From CAJCIY01 sp036379355 (GTDB lineage: Bacteria > Actinomycetota > Actinomycetes > Mycobacteriales > CAJCIY01): 9,970 nt of DNA. Both the position numbers and the translations under genes were made by a program. The notes beneath the pieces were generated by a model. It searched no databases and was not told the origin of the DNA. It saw only the letters and a list, made by a program, of their open reading frames with translations. The stretch lies in assembly GCA_036379355.1 (NCBI GenBank), contig DASVGV010000056.1, forward strand, positions 1 through 9,970, read 5' to 3'. Of the stretch, positions 6,336 to 9,970 are shown piece after piece (the first letter of the stretch is position 1; each line of letters opens with the position of its first letter).

Positions 6336-8486
6336 ATGATCGACCAGCAGGTCGCGGCGCTGTTCAACCCGCGGTCCATCGCCCTCGTCGGGGCGACCGA
6401 CAAGTCGCTGTGGTCGCTGTCGACGTACGCGAACCTCGGCGTGCACGGCTTCCCCGGCGACGTGCACCTGGTCAATCCCAAGGGCGGGCTCGTCCACGGC
6501 CGCCAGTCGTACGCGACCATCGCCGACCTCCCCGACGGCGTCGACCTCGCCTTTCTCATGGTGCCGACGACGGCGGTCCTCGACGTCGTCGAGCAGGTGG
6601 CCGACCGCGGGATCGGCTCGGTGGTGCTGCTGACGTCCGGCTTCGCGGAGGTCGGCGAGGAGGGCGCCCGGCTCGAGCGGGAGGTCGTCGACCTCGCGCA
6701 GCGGCGCGGCGTGCTCATCCTGGGGCCGAACGGGAACGGGTACATCAACGCGGCCGCGAGCATCACGCCGTACGGGCTGCCGATCGCCTCACCGCTCCTG
6801 CGGGGCCCGGTCGGCGTCGTGCTGCAGAGCGGTGCGCTGGCGAGCGCGGTGCTCAACTTCGCGCAGGCGCGGAACGTCGGCGTGAGCCTGCTGGTCTCGA
6901 TGGGCAACGAGTCGATGGTCACGATGACCGATGTCATGCGCTACCTCGTGCACGACGAGGCGACGCGGGTGATCACGCTGTTCATCGAGTCGATCCGCCA
7001 CCCGGGCGAGTTCCTCGACGTGGCCGAGGAGGCGCTCGCCGCCGGCAAGCCGGTGGTGGCGCTGAAGGTGGGTCGCAGCCAGGCCGGCGCGCGCGTCGCG
7101 AAGGCGCACACGGGATCGCTGGTCGGCGACGACGCGGTGGTGGACGCGGTGTTCCGGCAGCACGGCGTGATCCGGGTCGACAGCCTCGAGGACCTGCTGA
7201 TCACCTCGGGGCTGCTCGCGGAGACGGGGCCGCTGCCCGGTCGGCGCATCGGGTTCGTGACCGCGTCGGGCGGCGCGAGCGAGATCATCGCCGACCGGGC
7301 CGAGGACGAAGGCCTCGAGATCCCCCCGTTCGCAGCGGAAACGGTGGCCGGTCTGAAGGAGATCGTGCCGCCGTTCGCGTCGACGCAGAACCCGGTCGAC
7401 GTCACCGGGTACATCCTCGTCGACGGCTCCCTGCTGGCCCGGTCGCTGCGCGTCGTCCAGGACGACCCGGGGATCGACATGGCCGTACTCGTGTCCGACC
7501 TGCCCCGCGACGAGCCCAAGGACCCGAGCCGGCTGATCGACCGCGCGCGCCGGTCCGCGGAGGCGTTGCGCTCCTCCTCGAAGCCGACCGTCGTCCTCGG
7601 CAACACGCTGACCGACATCACGCCGTTCGGCCGCCGGGTCGCGGAGGAGGTCGGCTACCCCGGCGTTCTCGGCGGCATCCACCACGGGCTCACGGCCCTG
7701 GGGCGCGCGCTGCGCTGGTCGGAGTCCTACCGCGCCCGTACCGCCGCCACCCCTCCCCCGCGAGATGCGCCACACGCACGCATCTCGCCCGCTGACGCGT
7801 CGGTTTCCCACATCTCGGCGGGTACGGGTGAGCCGTTCACGGGGCAGTGGTCGGAGCACCGGGCCGCGGCGTTCCTCGCCGAGCGCGGCATCCCCGTCGT
7901 CCCGCAGCAGCTCGTCGAGGACGCCGACGCGGCCGCCGACGCGGCCGAGCGGTTCGGGTACCCCGTCGTCGTCAAGCTCGCCGCCGACGACCTGCTGCAC
8001 AAGAGCGACATCGGCGGGGTACGGCTGGGGCTGGGCACGGCGGCAGAGGTCCGGCAGGCGTACGACGACGTCGTCGCCGCCGGCCGCTCCGCGGGTGGGA
8101 CCGTGCTGGGCGCGCTGGTGCAGCCGCAACGGTCCGGCGGGATCGAGCTCCTGGTCGGCGTGGTGACCGACCCGGTCTGGGGGCATGTGCTGGCGGTCGG
8201 GCTCGGCGGGATCTGGGTCGAGGTGCTGCGCGACACGGCACTGCGCGTGCTGCCGGTGACCCGCGACGACGTCCGCACGGCGCTGACCGAGCTCCGCGGC
8301 GCGGCCGTTCTCCACGGCGCCCGCGGGACCGAACCCGCCGACCTCGACGCGGTCGCCGACGCGATCACCGCGATCACGGGCCTGGCCACCGACCTCGGCG
8401 ACCGCCTCGAGTCGCTGGAGATCAACCCGCTGCTCGTGACCGGTGCTCGCGTCGAGGCGCTCGACGCCCTCATCACCTGGCACTGA
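6336..8486 (+). CDS. NDP-forming acyl-CoA synthetase, fused alpha-beta (acetyl-CoA synthetase ADP-forming family)
   Basis: 716 residues from ATG at 6336, with AAGGAG five bases upstream. It would make acyl-CoA from acid, CoA and ATP with release of ADP and phosphate, or run in reverse to conserve ATP. Domains in order: CoA-binding Rossmann domain (about 6-135; ALVGATDK, NPKGG, LGPNGNGY); succinyl-CoA-ligase-like domains (about 150-460; VVLQSGALAS, AKAHTGSLVG with His258 as the probable phosphohistidine, ASTQNPVDVTG); a Pro/Ala-rich linker (466-505); ATP-grasp domain (506-716; GYPVVVKLAADDLLHKSDIGGV with His555, GIELLVGVVTDPVWG, LEINPLL). The two histidines follow the archaeal enzyme, in which phosphate moves between an alpha and a beta His. 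It follows the TetR gene in the same operon. The acyl substrate is not evident; pathway genes suggest a branched or cyclic acid. The linker DNA contains a long inverted repeat. Confidence 0.93.
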   Translation: MIDQQVAALFNPRSIALVGATDKSLWSLSTYANLGVHGFPGDVHLVNPKGGLVHGRQSYATIADLPDGVDLAFLMVPTTAVLDVVEQVADRGIGSVVLLTSGFAEVGEEGARLEREVVDLAQRRGVLILGPNGNGYINAAASITPYGLPIASPLLRGPVGVVLQSGALASAVLNFAQARNVGVSLLVSMGNESMVTMTDVMRYLVHDEATRVITLFIESIRHPGEFLDVAEEALAAGKPVVALKVGRSQAGARVAKAHTGSLVGDDAVVDAVFRQHGVIRVDSLEDLLITSGLLAETGPLPGRRIGFVTASGGASEIIADRAEDEGLEIPPFAAETVAGLKEIVPPFASTQNPVDVTGYILVDGSLLARSLRVVQDDPGIDMAVLVSDLPRDEPKDPSRLIDRARRSAEALRSSSKPTVVLGNTLTDITPFGRRVAEEVGYPGVLGGIHHGLTALGRALRWSESYRARTAATPPPRDAPHARISPADASVSHISAGTGEPFTGQWSEHRAAAFLAERGIPVVPQQLVEDADAAADAAERFGYPVVVKLAADDLLHKSDIGGVRLGLGTAAEVRQAYDDVVAAGRSAGGTVLGALVQPQRSGGIELLVGVVTDPVWGHVLAVGLGGIWVEVLRDTALRVLPVTRDDVRTALTELRGAAVLHGARGTEPADLDAVADAITAITGLATDLGDRLESLEINPLLVTGARVEALDALITWH
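7752..7822. repeat. Palindromic element inside the linker coding region of the acyl-CoA synthetase
   Basis: GCGAGATGCG (7760-7769) and CGCATCTCGC (7779-7788) are perfect 10-bp inverted arms around a 9-base loop. A third related arm, CATCTCG (7811-7817), lies 23 bases further on, next to TTTCCCA. Read on the minus strand, CGAGATG occurs twice as a direct repeat, followed by TGGGAAACC and by CGTGCGTGTGG. The element lies fully in frame and encodes the Pro/Ala/Ser-rich, probably disordered linker, residues about 473-496. It may be an inserted repeat or a structured RNA segment. Confidence 0.6.
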
Positions 8487-8636
8487 CGCGCCGACGCCAC
8501 CCGCCGCACGCCGCCGAGCCGAATCCGACCACCGTCGCGCGGGAACTGGCGGTCCGGGCGTGGTACGCCGTGCCGATGGTTCGTTGATCTCGGCGCCGGC
8601 GAGGCGGTGGTATGGCCGGTGGCGAGAAGCCCCGAG
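8487..8636. other. Convergent intergenic gap without a recognisable gene
   Basis: These 150 bases separate the ends of the acyl-CoA synthetase and mutase genes. A 5-bp inverted repeat (GGCGT-GGT-ACGCC, 8557-8569) is the only small hairpin noticed and has no T-run. I see no convincing terminator, RNA gene or short coding sequence. Confidence 0.5.
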
Positions 8637-9911
8637 TCAGAAGCGGGCGGTCTCGCGGTGCTCGCCCCATTCGGCGCGCAGGGCGTCGCAGATCTCGCCG
8701 AGGGTGGCTTCGGCCCGGGCGGCGTCGAGCATCGCGGGGATGGCGTTCTGCGACGCGCGGACCGCGGCGACCATCGCGCCGAGCGCCGCGTCCACGTCGC
8801 CCTGCTCCCGCTGGGCCCGTCGCGCGGCCAGCTGGGCGACCTGGTCGCGTTCGACCTCGTGCGAGACCCGGAGGATCTCCAGGTCCTCCTCCCCCGCCGG
8901 CGACCCGGTGAGCACGTTCACCCCGACCTGGCGCTTGTCCCCTTTCTCGACCGCGACCTGGTACGCGAACGCGGCGTCCGCGATCTCGCCGGTGAACCAG
9001 CCCTCCTCGATCCCCCGCAAGATCCCCGACGTCATCGTCCCGTCCGCCGACAGCCCCCGGATCGACGCGAAGATCTTCTCCGCCCGCGCCTCCATGTCGT
9101 CGGTCAGCGCCTCCACGTACCACGACCCCCCCAGCGGATCGACCACGTTCGCGACCCCGGTCTCCTCCGCCAGCACCTGCTGGGTCCGCAACGCAATATG
9201 GGCCGCCCGCTCCGACGGCAGCGCCAGCACCTCGTCCAGCGCGTTCGTGTGCAGCGACTGCGTCCCGCCCAACACCGCCGCCAGCGCCTCGATCGCCGTC
9301 CGGACCACGTTGTTGTCCGGCTGCTGCGCCGTCAGCGACACCCCCGCCGTCTGCGTGTGGAACCGCAGCTGCTGCGCCTTGGCACTCTTGGCCCCGTACA
9401 CGTCGCGCAGCCACCGCGCCCAGATCCGCCGAGCCGCCCGGAACTTCGCGATCTCCTCGAAGAAGTCCACGTGCGCGTCGAAGAAGAACGACAGCCCCGG
9501 CGCGAACGTCTCGATGTCCAGCCCCCGCGACAGGCCCAGCTCCACGTACGCGAAGCCATCCGCCAGCGTGTACGCCAGCTCCTGCGCCGCCGTCGACCCC
9601 GCCTCCCGGATGTGATACCCCGACACGCTGATCGGCTTGTACGCCGGGATGTTCGCCGCGCAGTACTCCATCAGATCGCCGATCAACGACAGGTGCGGCT
9701 GCGGCGGGAACAGCCACTCCTTCTGCGCGATGTACTCCTTGAAGATGTCCGTCTGCAACGTCCCGTTCAGTTCGGCGATGTGCACGCCCTGGCGTTCGGC
9801 CGCGACCAGATACATGCAGAACACCGGCACCGCGGGCCCGCTGATCGTCATCGACGTCGTCACATCCGAAAGCGGGATCCCGCCGAACAACACATCCATG
9901 TCCGCCGCCGA
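8637..9911 (-). CDS. B12-dependent acyl-CoA mutase large subunit, isobutyryl-CoA-mutase-like, N-terminus missing
   Basis: About 424 residues of the catalytic TIM barrel are visible: DMDVLFGGIPL, VTTSMTISGPA, LNGTLQTDIFKEY, SVSGYHIREAG with the catalytic His at codon 9612-9614, FHTQTAGVSLTAQQP, GGTQSLHTNALDE, VDPLGGSWYVE. The protein ends at ALRAEWGEHRETARF without a cobalamin-binding domain, so it belongs to the two-subunit type (IcmA/IcmB) that needs a separate small subunit. The residue equivalent to Arg207 of methylmalonyl-CoA mutase, within MVRNTYIFPP, is Gln here (IAQKEWLFPP, codon 9723-9725), as in isobutyryl-CoA mutase. That argues against methylmalonyl-CoA. Other acyl-CoA mutases such as 2-hydroxyisobutyryl-CoA mutase remain possible, since the second deciding residue is in the missing part. 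About 120 N-terminal residues are absent: homology stops at SAADM, where the sequence turns into the reverse complement of another mutase. No real start is in the window; GTG 9956 or ATG 9914 would be artificial. Confidence 0.85.
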   Translation of the reverse strand, partial: SAADMDVLFGGIPLSDVTTSMTISGPAVPVFCMYLVAAERQGVHIAELNGTLQTDIFKEYIAQKEWLFPPQPHLSLIGDLMEYCAANIPAYKPISVSGYHIREAGSTAAQELAYTLADGFAYVELGLSRGLDIETFAPGLSFFFDAHVDFFEEIAKFRAARRIWARWLRDVYGAKSAKAQQLRFHTQTAGVSLTAQQPDNNVVRTAIEALAAVLGGTQSLHTNALDEVLALPSERAAHIALRTQQVLAEETGVANVVDPLGGSWYVEALTDDMEARAEKIFASIRGLSADGTMTSGILRGIEEGWFTGEIADAAFAYQVAVEKGDKRQVGVNVLTGSPAGEEDLEILRVSHEVERDQVAQLAARRAQREQGDVDAALGAMVAAVRASQNAIPAMLDAARAEATLGEICDALRAEWGEHRETARF

Positions 9912-9970
9912 CATGCAGGTGCTGTTCGACGGCATCGACCTCGCCTCGGTCACCACGTCGATGACGATCA
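9842..9970. repeat. Imperfect inverted repeat at a head-to-head mutase junction
   Basis: The sequence is symmetric about base 9906. By hand count 47 of 64 paired positions match, including 16 identical terminal bases (9842-9857 versus 9970-9955) and a near-perfect 19-bp core (9897-9915). The symmetry exists because both strands encode the same conserved mutase segment. It reaches the right edge and may continue. Confidence 0.85.
9901..9970 (+). CDS. Fragment of a second acyl-CoA mutase large subunit, running off the right edge
   Basis: The plus strand encodes SAADMQVLFDGIDL followed by ASVTTSMTI, the same segment as the minus-strand mutase (DMDVLFGGIPL, SDVTTSMTI) but with different residues and mostly C-ending codons where the minus gene prefers G-ending ones. 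It is therefore a different gene, not an exact copy. Upstream of 9901 the plus strand is only the antisense of the other mutase, so this one also lacks its N-terminal domain. An ATG at 9898 is in frame but has no ribosome binding site. Only 23 codons are visible, so its subfamily cannot be told. Confidence 0.6.

Noticed and set aside
4063..6339. A 758-codon open plus-strand frame over the MFS and TetR genes
   Set aside because: Its product is a charged, low-complexity shadow. The minus-strand MFS protein and the TetR protein in another plus frame carry clear motifs.
3617..6937. A 1106-codon open minus-strand frame spanning several genes
   Set aside because: Only its last 147 codons, starting at the GTG at 4060, encode a recognisable protein (DUF35). 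The rest is Arg/Pro/Ala-rich antisense or out-of-frame sequence under the MFS, TetR and synthetase genes, open because of high GC.
6789..8483. A 564-codon open minus-strand frame opposite the acyl-CoA synthetase
   Set aside because: The plus-strand synthetase has all its domains and an ideal ribosome binding site; the antisense product has no recognisable motif.
8557..8569. Hairpin GGCGT-GGT-ACGCC as a bidirectional terminator
   Set aside because: The stem is only five bp and no T-run follows on either strand.
8443..9615. A 390-codon open plus-strand frame opposite the mutase
   Set aside because: Ser/Ala-rich antisense composition; the mutase on the minus strand is unmistakable.
9954..9956. 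GTG as the start of the minus-strand mutase
   Set aside because: The residues it adds before SAADM come from the reverse complement of the other mutase and do not match the family.

Overview
The window is high-GC, densely coding DNA typical of an actinomycete. The evidence is strongly G/C-biased third codon positions, frequent GTG starts, a secreted beta-helix protein with the VRVLDTRSG-type tail domain common in Actinobacteria, and an actinobacterial set of acyl-CoA genes. The genus cannot be fixed from sequence alone.

Layout, left to right. (1) 1-1381, minus: 5' part of a secreted right-handed beta-helix protein, running off the left edge. (2) 1520-5601, minus: a probable four-gene operon in transcription order MFS transporter (5601-4105), DUF35 zinc-ribbon/OB-fold protein (4060-3617), cysteine-less thiolase-fold protein (3620-2472, overlapping the DUF35 gene by ATGA) and a CnoX/YbbN-like thioredoxin-TPR protein (2434-1520). 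(3) 5602-5701: divergent control region with a 14-bp perfect palindrome and an overlapping AGAAC-TGT-GTTCT inverted repeat, the probable operator. (4) 5702-8486, plus: TetR regulator and a fused NDP-forming acyl-CoA synthetase, 16 bp apart. (5) 8637-9911, minus: catalytic large subunit of a B12-dependent acyl-CoA mutase with an isobutyryl-CoA-mutase-like residue. (6) 9901-9970, plus: start of a second, different mutase sequence joined head-to-head with the first.

Working model (inference): the TetR protein reads an acyl-CoA or related ligand and controls both its own operon, which makes an acyl-CoA ligase, and the opposite operon, which has a transporter and a DUF35/thiolase-like pair. Cysteine-less thiolase-fold proteins paired with DUF35 proteins include the steroid side-chain aldolase Ltp2/ChsH2-DUF35, so the pair may do C-C bond cleavage or another acyl-CoA step rather than classical thiolysis. 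The mutase would handle branched acyl-CoA carbon skeletons.

The most striking point is the right edge. Bases 9842-9970 form an imperfect inverted repeat centred at 9906, because both strands encode the same conserved mutase segment. Both mutase reading frames lose their N-terminal domain at the same codon, with an 11-bp shared overlap. This looks like a chimeric or misassembled junction, or a real inversion, and should be checked before either mutase is interpreted.
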